Origin: Polymyxa betae
Lineage: Eukaryota; Endomyxa; Phytomyxea; Plasmodiophorida; Plasmodiophoridae
Direction: 5' to 3'
Length of the DNA: 64,000 nucleotides
Assembly (NCBI GenBank): GCA_003693705.1
Contig: RBZT01000633.1
Location: 207,280 to 271,279, forward strand
Position numbers and translations under genes: made by a program. The notes under the pieces were generated by a model. The model had not been told where the DNA came from, did no database searches, and saw only the letters and a list, made by a program, of their open reading frames with translations. Positions 11,225 to 22,713 of this stretch are shown here, in pieces. Numbering within the stretch: the first letter of the stretch is position 1; each line of letters opens with the position of its first letter.

Positions 11225-12631
11225 TTATAGACGGTGACATAAGGTTTGCGGTTCCAGTTCAATTCCGGTCTCAATGGAGGTCTTGAGTCGTTTCGCCAGC
11301 ACCCGGTCTCTTTTCGTTATTAAAGCATAAACTACCCCATCATTTCCAGCTCGAGCTGTTCTGCCTGCACGATGAAGAAACTCGGTTGAATTGTTAGGAA
11401 AGTCGAACATGACAACTGATGAGGAGACAGGGAGATCAATTCCACGACAAGAAATGTCAGTTGCGACCAAAATCGTTTTTTTTGCAGATAAGAACGAATC
11501 GAAGTTCGCTTTTCTGGTCTTAGGCAGAATACTGCCATGTATTGAAGTGGCTTGAGAAACCCCAGCTTCAATGAGACCATGTTCAATAGCTCGGCAGCTA
11601 TCAATAGTGTTACAGAATACAACGACACGTTGGTATTTGGGTTGGATCTCTCTAATCAGCGACACTAATTCAGTTAATTTGTCTTTACCGCCAACGTCTA
11701 TGAAGTTGACCTAGATGATACATGTGACAAATCGTATATCAAGCCAAGATTATAAAATTACCTTGAGCTTTGGAGGAATCCTGTGAAGCTGATTGGACGT
11801 TATAATTTTTAAATTCGGGAACCTTGATTGTAAGTGACGTATGCATTGCTTTGTTAAGGTGGCGCTTACGAGAACAAACTGAATGTCGGCTGATTTCGGC
11901 AACCGTTTTAATATCCCATTCTGAATTTCATCCATAAATCCACTTTTCCCGTCAAAAAGCGTATCGGCTTCATCAAACACAACTGTTTTCGTATTGTTTA
12001 AGCGGCAGAATCCATTGCTGATTAACTCGCGAAGCCTTCCAGGTGTAGCAATGACAACATCAACAGAATCATCAAATATTTGCTTTTGCTGAGAAATCGA
12101 TTTGCCCCCAACAATAAGTCTAGCAGTAAGCTTGATGTGATGACAGAACATTTTGGCGACATCGCCGATTTGCACAGCAAGTTCTCTGGAGGGAGCCAGA
12201 ACAACAGCTCGAGGATACCCAGGAGTAGCAAGCAGCCCTAAAAAGAGTCAACACGTTCTAAGCAGAAGAACATTCTTATACCTGAACTTCCTTCTAGTGA
12301 CTTCACATTATTTAGTAAAGGTAGCATATACGCTATAGTCTTCCCTATTTCAACCTTAAAACGATAAAATGACGTTGCTGGAAAGAATCTTACCTGAGCC
12401 GGTTTGATCTGCAAAAGCCACGTTTTTCCTGTCCAGAATGTGAGGTATCACCGATTGCTGAATCCATGTAGGCGTATGGATGTTTGCAGATTGCAAAGCA
12501 GTAATGAGAGCTGGGTTTAAGCCTGACGATACGAACGATAATGTCCTGATCGACAGCCGCTTGGTAACCAGAAGTAATGTCAGCGGTGATCTAGCCATTG
12601 TCATGACGCCGAACTTCGCAGAAAATCCCAT
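11225..12631 (-). CDS. DEAD-box RNA helicase, probably mitochondrial (DDX28/RH39-like)
   Basis: Multi-exon gene with all helicase motifs in order: Q motif (PTWIQQSVIPHIL), motif I (ADQTGSGKT, completed across an intron), PSREL (Ia), TPGRL (Ib), DEAD (VVFDEADTLF), SAT (VLVSATL), VVVFCNT (IV), TDISCRGID (V) and HRAGRTARAG (VI). The N terminus is basic and Ser/Thr/Leu-rich with no acidic residues for over 20 positions (MARSPLTLLLVTKRLSIRTL), typical of a mitochondrial presequence. At about 440 aa, with this presequence, it resembles organellar helicases of the DDX28 type that act in large-subunit ribosome assembly. Start could be at 12631 or a few codons downstream. Confidence 0.9.
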
Positions 12632-12929
12632 CGCAACTGATATTCGACAACAAAAATAACTTTCAGTGGTCAGTAGGACGCTTCAGTTGGAGTTATTCCC
12701 ATAGGATTGTTCAATGGTACAATTGGATGCTATCAGCAGTACCACTGTTCGTCCTGGCTTTTCCCGACCACTAAGCAATTCCGACACTTGCCTTGCTTGC
12801 AGAATACAATACTGGAATGGGATTCACTGGCCAAGACTGGTACCAGATGCTGGAAGACAGATAGAGAGTGAATAGATAAGCGTAAGAGCTCTCAGTTACC
12901 ATTATACTACAACAACATGAACAAATGCG

Positions 12930-14449
12930 TTGCTGTTGCTATCTGAGACTGAGTATCAGATTGGACGACGACTCTGCTCTAAGCTGTCTTCAGACTATAG
13001 ATATAATCAGACCATGATCTCTCCACGATTGTTGAATGCCTCGCAGCCGCAATCCAGGCGTCGCGAAATCGTCCTCGAACTGTTATCTACAGAGAGGAAC
13101 TATCTTTCTTGGTAGCCTTCTGTCATCTTCGCATCTCTCCTAGCTCATCGAAGCGTTGTAGTTTAAACGCTTTCTTCTCGACATACGTTTGGCATTTGTC
13201 AACTCAAAAATTCGTTCCAATGCCGACTCAGTATATACAATTGGTTCAGAATTTGGAGGTCAACTTGTCGCCTTTACTTCTTATCTCCATGAATTTTAAC
13301 CTTCATTAGGTAATTAAGCAGCTTCATTCACAGTTTTATGATGAACTTCTGTCCCATATAAGCATTGAGAGCTGGGAGTCGGATTCCGAAGTCTCACCCC
13401 TTTTCAAGAGATTTTCGCCTTTCTTTCGGATATATGGCGATGTGATTCATCAAGTCGAGGTTGTAGGGAATTTAGTGCAGGATTTAGCTGTAGAAAATCC
13501 TGCTTTGGATGACATCCTTCAGTGTTGTCGGCAGGATCCGCGCTGCAACAAGCATACATTTCAAAGCTTCTTAATTATGCCAGCTCAGGTTTGAACCTCT
13601 CAAAGTTGGAATGATATAATTTTTTAATGTCAACCGAAACAGCGAATCCCACGTTATATATTATTACTGAAGAATCTACTCCACCATACCCCATTAGACC
13701 ATGTTGAAAGACAATCACTCCAGGAAGTGACAGAGCTTTTAGATTTGATTCTGCAACAAGTAATCTTGCATTGTTTTCTCCGTTCATACCAATGAGCTTA
13801 AATTTTTTAGATCAATCAGGAAGCCTTGAACGAATGCAATCGGAAAATTCTTGCGAGGATTCACAAAAAGGTCAGATAATAATAGCAATTGTTTATTCTC
13901 ACTATTCTTAGCTGCTTGTTGCCTTTTAGATGCCAAAATCTTTCAATGTTTTCTTACCCAGGCGTAAATTTTTGATGAAGACGAGAATGCAGTTAATGAA
14001 CCAAGACCAGTCAATTCAGCCTGTAAAGCTTGTTCTGTTCAGCGATGCACTTCTGATCGTCAAGAATTTCATTGGACATTATCGCATCGTGAAGAAGTTT
14101 GATTTTTCATGTTCTTCATCGTTAACAGGTTCGCGGCTACTTATTGACATGACGGATTACTAAATCTTTATTCAGTGAGAGATGGTGACGATTTTCCAGC
14201 GACATGCAAAGGAGCCGATGAAAATACGGATTCAAACAGAATCATATTTTGTGAAGGAGATGGCCAAAGATATATTCTCCAATGTGCTAACTATGCAATG
14301 AAGCGGAAGTGGTTGGACACGATTATGCAATGCATTAATGGTTGCGTTAACAACTGCATCAGCAGTCAAGAACGCGATAGAAGGTGAGAACATGTAAGAC
14401 GTATTTAGCCTAATTAACAAACATGTTCAGAGCATCATGCACGTTGTAA
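12930..14449 (+). CDS. RhoGEF with DH and PH domains (first of two)
   Basis: Five or more exons. The first carries the start of a DH domain (EIVLELLSTERNYL). Middle exons give VIKQLHSQFYDELL, FKRFSPFFRIYGDVI and the signature helix LIMPAQRIPRYILLLKNLLHHT, followed by a PH domain (MNQDQSIQPVKLVLFSDALLIVK, then RIIFCEGDGQRYILQC and MKRKWLDTIMQ, the closing PH helix). The final splice (intron ending 14430) leads to a stop at 14447-14449. Such proteins load GTP on Rho/Rac/Cdc42 GTPases to control actin. A second DH-PH gene sits at 31762-33344 on the other strand. Start codon uncertain. Confidence 0.85.
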
Positions 14450-14850
14450 AGGTATAAAGCTTGATAACAACATTTGTCTTCTTTAACCAGCGCGGTATAT
14501 TTATCCAGTTCCAAGTTAATATTGTTATATACATTGTAAGGAAGTGAATCAATAAATATAAGCAGCCTTTTTCAAGGCCGATTCCTATTCGGGCATGGTG
14601 ACGCCATCGGTAGAGGACACTTGTATCCAGCTTAGACGTTCATCAGATAAAAAATCGATAGAAAACTTACCTTTAACTGGCTACGACTTGGTTTCTTGGC
14701 AGAAAATGATATTTTTTTCACAGCACTTTCCAATGGAGCGCCTACGAAACAATCAATCGAAAATCATCTGTCCAATAAGAGAAGACCTGGATGCAATTTT
14801 ACTGGCAGTCGTGCTGGAGTTTGCTGCAGCCAAATGTCAAAATCGATTCA
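14450..14850. other. Intergenic, unsupported open frames
   Basis: Between the ends of the RhoGEF and HAUS6 genes, which converge. A plus-strand open frame (14595-14876) overlaps the last codons of HAUS6 and has no domain; not called. Confidence 0.35.
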
Positions 14851-16507
14851 TCAACGTAGATGGTACCAAACCGTAAAAGGAGGCAGAAGGGGCCTTGACA
14901 TTACAGGTGTTGGGGGGACCAGACCCATCCGATTGATATCAGGAGAACTGGTTTGGGAAGAGTGATTGGTCTCTGGATTTTGACGCTCGTCTGAACTACG
15001 TAGCTGGGAAATAATAAGAATATAAACACTGCAAACGAATAATTCCACCAACTTCAGTTTTCAAGCCAGCAATTGAAGCCTTTATAATATCAATCTCTGT
15101 GGATAATTTCGGCAAGATATCCCGAAGGTGTTGCAATTGTGAATATTGCAATGATACTTGACGTGCTACTTTGTTCTCGTTTTGAAAATCAATGGCCTAA
15201 TGAAAGCAACATCAAGATGAGAAAAAACTTGAAAAAGTTCTTACCGATGCGTTCTCACTCGAAATCAGCAAATCTGAAGAGGACAGCTTCGGGAAAAAAT
15301 TGACGAAATCGTCAATGATTTCCTGTAAGTTGACATCTTTCTGAGAGGTCAATTTCTCTTTAGATTCCTCACAATAGACCCTTGTAATAAGATTGGCACT
15401 TCCCACTTTCTCGGAAAGAACAGTTTCAACCAAATCTTGAGCATTTATAAGATCAGGGAAACGCAATAAAATGAATTAAACCTACCACAGCCTGCTTTGG
15501 AGCCAGAGTGTAGTTCATGTAACTGCTCCCAAACAATGCCAAGACGTTCAACTTTTTCGCTTCTTTCTACATTGGCAAACTCAGAAAATGCCTCCTTGTT
15601 GCATATATCCTGATTGAAAGACTTCTCTGCTTCTCGCGCATGATCCTGAGAAGCACGTTTAGTCGGGAAAGTAATCTAATAAGAGCAAAACCAACCAGCG
15701 CTTGAACTGTGACACGATAGCTTTGTGCTAAACTGTCGATTTTACGCTGATATTTTTGTGACCGAAGAGAAGTTTGACGAACAGATTCAAGCAGTTTGCC
15801 ATTTTCTTGTAAGAATCGGCCCTGTATGCAGACTTGAGTACTAACAGCACGTTAAAACTTAACGAACCTCTAACGCTCCAACATGAGCATTGAGAAGAGA
15901 TAAAGGCATCTTAGACGAATCAGGAACACCAAACGCAAATTTCGTATAGAATTCTGGAAAATCTCTTTGGAACACTTGATGCAAAACATATTCTGAAAAC
16001 CGCCAAACGAGATTTATCAATCTGCTCTATCAATTGGTTTTCAACACAGAGAAAACGCATGCTCAGCTAACCTGGTTCCAAATCCACAGCTCAGATACGA
16101 ACGTTGCACAGTTCCACGTGGAATGTCGCCTTTCCTTTCCAAATCGCTCAAAAACTTCAAAGTTGTAGCTCGAAACTCCTGGTCTTGTCTTTGGTCGAGA
16201 ATCGGCCATATGCCTGCAAAATTCTAAGGCGGCGTCACCAAACATAAAAGGCAATTACAAACGCCAATACCTTTGTTGCTTGAGTTGGATCCAATCGATG
16301 GAACAAGAAGAATAAAACCATATTCTGAGCCTTAAAGTTACTCCCATGTAAGAACATGCCAGGTCCAAGCTCAAATGTTGTCCGAGCCATAGCCGAATTG
16401 ATGATTTCTGAGACTTGTAGACCAAGCAGGCATAGATTTCTCCATAGAACCTGAGATGGCTCCAAGAACTGTTCAATCAACTGGTCTGGCTGTCCGACAT
16501 CTGCCAT
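14851..16507 (-). CDS. HAUS6: Augmin (HAUS) complex subunit 6
   Basis: Multi-exon. The first exon (16507 down to about 16290) encodes QVLWRNLCLLG, FELGPGMFLHGSNFKAQNMVLFFLFHRLDPTQA, the hallmark HAUS6 N-terminal block (GMF..PN..A...V.FFLF..LD...). The next exons give FCRHMADSRP, CATFVSELWIW, a Phe-rich segment and then a long coiled coil (GRFLQENGKLLESVRQTSLR..., KYQRKIDSLAQSY). The C terminus reads SSDERQNPETNHSS...GLVPPTPV to a stop at 14851. Augmin recruits gamma-tubulin ring complex to existing spindle microtubules. It exists in plants, animals and many protists but not in yeasts, which helps place the organism. Inner exon borders are approximate. Confidence 0.75.
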
Positions 16508-16688
16508 ATGTCAATGAGCACCTATTAGTCTACACAGCTGTTAATAATGGCATGTAGCATAACAGGTTACGCGGATACATTACAAGTCGATTGAATTCCA
16601 AAGGGGGTGGTTAATGATAATAATCGTTGGATAATCACAAAGCGAATGTTGGAGTCGGAGTGCGCACCCAAAATCAGCTCGCGATCAA

Positions 16689-18587
16689 ATGGAGCCGCCA
16701 GGCAACCCATCGGATTCGATGACGGATATCACAGCTTTGCTGAGGTCTGCTGTTAGTGACCTGGAGATTGGCCAAATGGTTCATGGGCCAAAGTTCTCCT
16801 TATTTGAGGTGATTTAGAATTACGTGCTTTTGTGGTTTGCTTTATCAAGATGATAGGCAATGTCAGCTCTGGAAATGTTTGATCCCAAAATGGATCCACG
16901 TTTGGGTTTTAATCCTGAACATACAGAGCCTGATTGTGAATACCAATGGTTAACGGAATCGGATGCCATTCAAGCCATGGATCGATTATTACAATGTGAA
17001 TCGTATTTCTATTCAGGTCGCAATTCCGCCATGTAATTACAATTGCTTATTCTAATGCCATTCGTAGGCACAACTCTACTGCATTCAGTCCTACTTTGCG
17101 CCTGGCTTCATGATTGTAATCAGTTGATGCTTCCAACGGAGCATCTACCTACCATTGCTGTTAGAGCCTATTCTCTTGCCGTTCTTCGATGTATCAACAG
17201 GATTGTTGATGCTTTGTATACCTCAGACGTAGTTTACGAAGAAGATATCACCTTGGAACGATTCGGGTCCTAGTTTTCTGTCGATCTGTGTCTCTTAGAT
17301 TAACGGACAGATTTAGGTTTTCCCTTGGGGAATCGATACCATCAAGCTATATTCTCGAGAGCATTGATCGGGCCATTAGTTTATTCCCAGAACAATCACC
17401 AGTTTGGTTGAGGCTGCAGTACCGTCGTCATTTGCTACACGCTTTCGAATATTTCTTTGGCAATAACTCGGCGAATTTTCGGCATGCGTTCTCTTATCTC
17501 GGCAGCTGTATCGAATCTGTAGATAAGCTGAATCTACCTGAAGATGAATGTTGCCCCAAAATTTCTTATTTTGACCTCTCTGTTCCTTGTAATTATCTTG
17601 CATCGTGCCCTCCGCGTTTAATCAAGCTAAAGTCCCCAAAACAGTCATTACTGCAGCAAAAAGATTTGTTTGAACAGCTGATGTGTCTTTCATATTTTCC
17701 CGCCGATTCTACTGCTGATCAATTGCTGCAGTTCTCAAGTGCATTTGCTACCTGCCTTCCAGCAAACATTATCCCCAGAGCATGCTTATATTTACTCAGT
17801 TTATCTGTATCTAACATTCAGCCTTCGTATCGCCTGTTTTTACGCTGTCTGTCAATGAACAGATCGCGAGCTCATCGTTTCACATCGAAACTATTCGCTG
17901 CCTGTCTAACGCTTCCTTCTCCTGATTTCGCCTTGATGGTTCTTATCCATCATGTTGAAGCAATGCTGGAACTTGAGTTGCTTTCACCGCAAGAATACTC
18001 CTCTGTCTTCTTTATTTTGGATGCGTTATATTCATCTCTGACGGCAGCGACGATGACTCGTTTTATGCGAGGCTGTATGCTTCTCGCTAAGGGGTTGTTG
18101 CTTTCATATCTATCCTTTTCATTGTGTGCCTCTCAAGAGCAAACCCCATTGATTGACCAGGAATATATTTTTTCGCACAGGTTCAGTCTTGTTTACAGGC
18201 ATCTGGAGAACTTTCCAACATGCGCGAAATTTCAAAGTACTGTCTCGTTCATTCGCAGTCAAGAGCTTCGTTCGACGATAGAACGAGCATCAAAGTATTT
18301 CGAAGATGCCAAATCATGTTTTTCTGATGGTCATTTCGTCATGCCGAATCAGGAAAAACGCGCTAGGAGACTTGCAACCATTGCTGGATGTAACTGTGCT
18401 AGTGTCAAGTCATTATCTAGCAGAATGGGACAAGCTATTTCAGTTCGTTGGATTGGTGACCACACATACCCTATTATCAGGTGGGCTTGATCGGAAATAC
18501 ATCAATGTTATAACGATTCTTGAATCCTCGAAAACTTTAGCACGCATCAGGAAAATATGTTCGCTGTTTTTATCGATCACAATCTGA
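16689..18587 (+). CDS. NAA35: NatC N-alpha-acetyltransferase auxiliary subunit NAA35 (MAK10)
   Basis: The first exon (MEPPGNPSDSMTDITALLRSAVSDLEIGQMVHG) joins over a 48-bp intron to AMSALEMFDPKMD, the defining Mak10 motif (EAMSA.E.MDPKMD). An intron with donor GTCGCA leads to SGTTLLHSVLLCAWLH, another Mak10 block. A long exon (about 17070-18280) follows, and a 62-bp intron (from GTATTTCG near 18297 to 18350) restores the frame KKNALGDLQPLLDVTVL to the stop at 18587. NatC acetylates N-terminal Met before hydrophobic residues co-translationally; MAK10 anchors the enzyme to ribosomes. At about 580 aa it is somewhat shorter than animal NAA35. Additional coding exons beyond 18587 (up to about 18950) are possible. 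Confidence 0.85.
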
Positions 18588-18970
18588 ACTGTTTAGACTC
18601 GGGGCTCAGATACCTAAGAGTGCATTTTTATTGAACTCCAACAAAGGAAACTTGCGTCTTTTCGCAATGCAGAAGCATGATGTCTTCGCTGCTGAATTGC
18701 GATCAACGATCACGCTATGTATTCTGGCTTTGCGCATACAATGATAATTGCAAACTGTCCATTTTGACTCGTAAAGCATTTCGAGATGGATGGGTAAGCA
18801 GCTTTATAAATAAAAGCTTCCCCATGCTAAATTTCGCGATCCAGAAGCTTGACAATGTTGCTTGTTTGCGCATTGTTTGGGGATGTATCATTACGGGTTT
18901 TGGCATGGTGTATTGCTTAAGTGAGACTACTCCTCGTACACTACCGTATATATAATGATATCACATCATC

Positions 18971-20641
18971 ATGATATACTATTTAATTGATCGTAGAACC
19001 ATTGCTTCTGCCATTATCGCAGCTACTTTCGCCATCTGTCTCACAGCAGTCATCGGTTTCGTATGCTATGACCATTATCAGACGAAACCCAATCATGGCA
19101 AGACCAACCGGCAACCACCCGTACAGGCACCTACCAATTCCAGCATTAGTCATATGGCAGATTCTGAGAGTAAATCCAAGCCCGTCGTTTCAAACATTGT
19201 TCTTGGAGATGATCCAATCCAAACCAATATCAACGATCAAGAATATGAATCGAATCCGGAACAAGTGGAAACAAAAGTTGACGAGTACTGCATGCCTATA
19301 CATACATTTAAAGGCAACAATTACCATGATAAACGTACCCGAATCGTTTATGGTGATCACCCGGTTCCTGAAGAAGACTATGACAAAATGTCGTTTATCG
19401 ACATCGAAATCGATTCCGGCTCAAAAGCGGAATACCGTCAGAATATACCTGCAGATGGATCTTGCAATAATAATCAGCCAAATCGATGTCAGAGATCGGC
19501 CATTCCAGGCTGCGAAACTGATATTTCAGAAACAGTTAATAGCTGTCCGAGGTCGTCATATCAGCATGATATGGCAGCTGATTCCAATCCAAATTCTGCT
19601 GAAGAACAGATCAAAAGTCCTCAGAAGCCATCTCGCCCATCTGAAGCAGATTTACAACGTTATGCAGTCAGCATGATCAAGCGCTGCAAGCACAGCTTGA
19701 AGTTGTTTTACCGATCAGGACGGTACGAACCTGTTGACGATGAAAGTTCATGGCAAGTTTTTGAGCATTTCGCCTCCTCGTCGAAATACTATATGCAAGT
19801 CGTTGCGTACCGACTAAAAAATCAAGAGCTTGAGCATATGGAACAATTTCGGCGAATCTGTAGAAGTTATGAGAAAAGGGATGAGGATAACCCTGAAAGA
19901 AAGACATTTGTTCTACATTCGGACGGAATTCGTGAATTTCTGGATTCTTTTCAAAAATATAAGCAATGGCGAGATGGCAAATCTACTGATTGTCTGCAAT
20001 ATGCCGATCGGATTAAAGCTAAGAGGTACGATGACTTTTTGAACTTAGCAGCAATATGCATTGCAAAACATCTCGATCATATTATCGAAGTTGGGGAGAG
20101 AAGCGGCAATTTTACTATAAGGCATTATCAAAGGTTTTGGAACTTCTCCAAATTTGCCAGAGTGTATGCTATGCTACCAGATCTTCCGGAGCCACTTCAA
20201 CAAAAACTGAACGAGCTAGAAAACGCTATTCTATCTATTAGGTCCTGCGTGTTCGATCGTGTTAATGGACTGAGAAGTACTATCGGTGACAGCAAATCTT
20301 CGTCTAAGAAAACGTCACTTTCATCAAATAAAGCTTCTAGCGCAAGTGTTGGTTATGAGCCACCCAAAGAACGGAAGTCATCTCAAGACAACTCCTCGCC
20401 CATAAGAACGCCAAATTTGGAAAGGCATTGTATCCAGAACAATGAGAACATGGCAGAGAATGGGTTGATTCATGATCAGCAATTCAAAACCCAATGTAAC
20501 CCGGCTCCAGTATCACCGGAAAGGAAGGTGCTTTCAAGGCTTGATAATCTTCCCAGCGTTATTAAGCCAAACGGCAAACCAGCAAGCAAGTCGACAGCGT
20601 TGAAGATTTTTTTTCGGCGTAAGCGTGCTGGATTGGCATAA
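18971..20641 (+). CDS. Membrane-anchored protein of unknown family (556 aa)
   Basis: A single open exon, unusual here where most genes are split. Residues about 11-32 form a membrane segment (ASAIIAATFAICLTAVIGFV), preceded by basic residues, then about 200 residues of polar, Asn/Ser/Pro/Glu-rich sequence. From about residue 222 to 430 a helical domain follows (RYAVSMIKRCKHSLKLFYRSG, EHFASSSKYYMQVVAYRLKNQ, FLDSFQKYKQWRDG, DDFLNLAAICIAKHLDHI), and a basic Ser-rich tail ends KIFFRRKRAG. I recognise no domain. The neighbour at 20845 has the same plan. It may be a type II or signal-anchor protein. A tail-facing-out topology would suggest a lineage-specific secreted or surface protein, but orientation is uncertain. 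Confidence 0.75.
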   Translation: MIYYLIDRRTIASAIIAATFAICLTAVIGFVCYDHYQTKPNHGKTNRQPPVQAPTNSSISHMADSESKSKPVVSNIVLGDDPIQTNINDQEYESNPEQVETKVDEYCMPIHTFKGNNYHDKRTRIVYGDHPVPEEDYDKMSFIDIEIDSGSKAEYRQNIPADGSCNNNQPNRCQRSAIPGCETDISETVNSCPRSSYQHDMAADSNPNSAEEQIKSPQKPSRPSEADLQRYAVSMIKRCKHSLKLFYRSGRYEPVDDESSWQVFEHFASSSKYYMQVVAYRLKNQELEHMEQFRRICRSYEKRDEDNPERKTFVLHSDGIREFLDSFQKYKQWRDGKSTDCLQYADRIKAKRYDDFLNLAAICIAKHLDHIIEVGERSGNFTIRHYQRFWNFSKFARVYAMLPDLPEPLQQKLNELENAILSIRSCVFDRVNGLRSTIGDSKSSSKKTSLSSNKASSASVGYEPPKERKSSQDNSSPIRTPNLERHCIQNNENMAENGLIHDQQFKTQCNPAPVSPERKVLSRLDNLPSVIKPNGKPASKSTALKIFFRRKRAGLA

Positions 20642-20844
20642 AATTGCCCTAGCATGCAAATATGTTTAGGTAGAGAACAATACAAGACTTAAAAAAACCA
20701 GCTATCGTTATTAGTGTGTTATTCAATCTCCAATAAATAATTATTGATGTTTTTTCAGATACGGGATGTTAGGGTTTTATGGCTTACGTAGAAAACGCTG
20801 GATAAACCCGTTGTTTACTTAAGATCAGCTCCAAAAACTTACTA

Positions 20845-21630
20845 ATGCATAGCCAGAGCAGTGTTGCAAGCATTTCTCCTGCTATATCTCAGGGCAATAA
20901 CTCTTTCTATAAGCTTAGTCGAATACCAATAATAATCGCTTTGACAGCTCTCGCCATCTCCATTATTGTGATTGCCTTTATCACGTCGTCATATTCGCCA
21001 TATCAAGACTCTGCATCTTCTTCAGACTGGAATAAATCCAACCACCTCCAAAACCAGACCGTCGAGAATCAATACCATCCGATCACAATTGTTGGAAACG
21101 GCACGGATCCTTCAAATAGAACAGAAATCCCATCTTTCTCTTCTAAGCAAGCTGTCTTAATGACATCTCTGAATAATTTTCAGCTAGCATTTGATTTATT
21201 GGCAAATTCGATCAATGAAATGTCAGTTTCTTCATTAATTCGAGCATTTACAGAGTTTCGTCGTTGCTGGGAAACTTCTATCTCCACTTCGTATATCGAT
21301 GATCAATTCCGTCTCATTCAAGCTGCTATAATTGAGCTATTGCGACCTGCGCACGACGAGCTTATCAAGCTGAAAGAAAGGGCAAGAAAGTTACCACCTC
21401 CAGGCGAGAACATAGGCAGCTGGGAGCGATTTAACAAACACTTTAGACGATGTGCAGATAGTGGAGTTGTACAATTCATGAAACCAGTAATAGCGATCAT
21501 ACAGGGACCTAATCCATATAAGTTATGGGCTCTTATTGATGAAATCTGCATAATATATCGAGAGCAAATAACGCCAACCCATTCTGTCGAGTTTCTTCAA
21601 GAATGCATCTCCAAGCAGGTGGCCATGTGA
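20845..21630 (+). CDS. Membrane-anchored protein of unknown family (261 aa)
   Basis: Intronless. A short Ser-rich N terminus is followed by a membrane span at about residues 31-50 (IIIALTALAISIIVIAFITS), a polar Asn/Ser-rich stretch with several N-glycosylation sequons (NQT, NGT, NRT), and a helical domain (NNFQLAFDLLANSINEMSVSSLIRAFTEFRRCWETS..., HDELIKLKERARKL, KLWALIDEICIIYREQI). The sequons on the C-terminal side suggest that part is lumenal or extracellular. No family recognised. It follows a larger gene with the same N-terminal-anchor, polar-linker, helical-domain plan, 200 bp upstream on the same strand, so the two may be diverged duplicates. Confidence 0.72.
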   Translation: MHSQSSVASISPAISQGNNSFYKLSRIPIIIALTALAISIIVIAFITSSYSPYQDSASSSDWNKSNHLQNQTVENQYHPITIVGNGTDPSNRTEIPSFSSKQAVLMTSLNNFQLAFDLLANSINEMSVSSLIRAFTEFRRCWETSISTSYIDDQFRLIQAAIIELLRPAHDELIKLKERARKLPPPGENIGSWERFNKHFRRCADSGVVQFMKPVIAIIQGPNPYKLWALIDEICIIYREQITPTHSVEFLQECISKQVAM

Positions 21631-22069
21631 TTTGTTGCTTTATTTCTAGCATCTGCATCTCTATGACAAGTTCGTTATCGTTAACTTGCATTATTGAGTA
21701 TGGGTAGTTCTTAACATGGCAGTACCTAACACCGTGGTTTCAATACAGAAGTGATTCGTATTGGAATGTAAGTAAATGTTAAAAGTGTTTTGGAACTTTA
21801 CCAACACCATTGCTTTTCCTGATTATGAGATCATACTGACTGTAAACTATGGTATTAATAAAATATTTAAGCGTTCAAGTATTCATCCAATGAAATTTTC
21901 AAAAGTAAAACACTTCAGATTATATGTATTCGAGCATGCTATCTGAGCGCAGAGAAACTTGATGCAACATTAAGAAGCAATCACCGATTAATTTCACAGT
22001 CGGCGTTCCTGATTGTCTGTGACAGATGATGTTAGGCACCATCACACGTGAAGCCATGCAACAAATAGT
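21631..22069. other. Intergenic, nothing recognised
   Basis: AT-rich, no supported open frame or RNA gene on either strand. Confidence 0.4.
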
Positions 22070-22073
22070 TTTT

Positions 22074-22713
22074 CAATGCAGAAAAAGACGGGTGTTCCGT
22101 TTATCGAGCCTTTTATGATCGGTCATTATCTGAAATAGATATTACCAGGAACACTTTTCGTTAAAGATGGAAATCCTATTAAGACGGCGTTTCAACTTGG
22201 CCGAGAGCTCAAGGAGGCTTGTCGCTTCCATTACGAGCTTATGAGAATGGCAAACAAGTTGTCGGTCTGTACATTTGATTAGACGAGACTAAGCCGAAGT
22301 TACTGAAACGATGAAACGATTGAATAAGATCCAAGTATAATTTGATGCTAGAAGTGACCAGATAGTATCGGCGAATGATCGTCTCTGCCATATTCCAGCC
22401 TATAACGATGCAAGGAATGCCAAAAGTTTGATGACGGTTAAGAAAGCTGTTGCGGTCGTTGGAACAAAAATTAGTGTTGATGTCGAGAATGATCCATAAA
22501 GTACGACTGACCAGAGAATTCTACAGAGAATTAGCAGCGTACATAGAGCATCATCGTCGCTACTGTCAGCTCAGTACAAATCCAGCCACTTCAGAAGACG
22601 TTGTCACATCCTCTGTACAGGATGATGATATCAGCAATGCACCATTCATCGACGTCATCAACAGATGTAATAACCCAAGTAGCATTTCGTTTGAACGTGA
22701 TGTACTAAACTGA
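22074..22713 (+). pseudogene. Possible helical-protein gene or remnant
   Basis: Several short open segments read as helix-forming protein: LFVKDGNPIKTAFQLGRELK, ACRFHYELMRMANKLS (about 22150-22262), a short one near 22300 (TETMKRLNKIQ) and a terminal one at 22450-22713 (LEQKLVLMSRMIHKVRLTRE, ELAAYIEHHRRY). The spacers between them are 30-80 bp with poor splice sites, so a continuous frame cannot be built with confidence. It may be a degraded gene or one with atypical introns. No family recognised; the charged-helix pattern would be compatible with a BAR-like or coiled-coil protein, which is only a guess. Confidence 0.25.

Noticed and set aside
18306-18587. Separate small gene overlapping the long NAA35 exon in another frame
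   Set aside because: It joins in frame to the long exon through a 62-bp intron (KKNALGDLQ...), so it is the last exon of NAA35.
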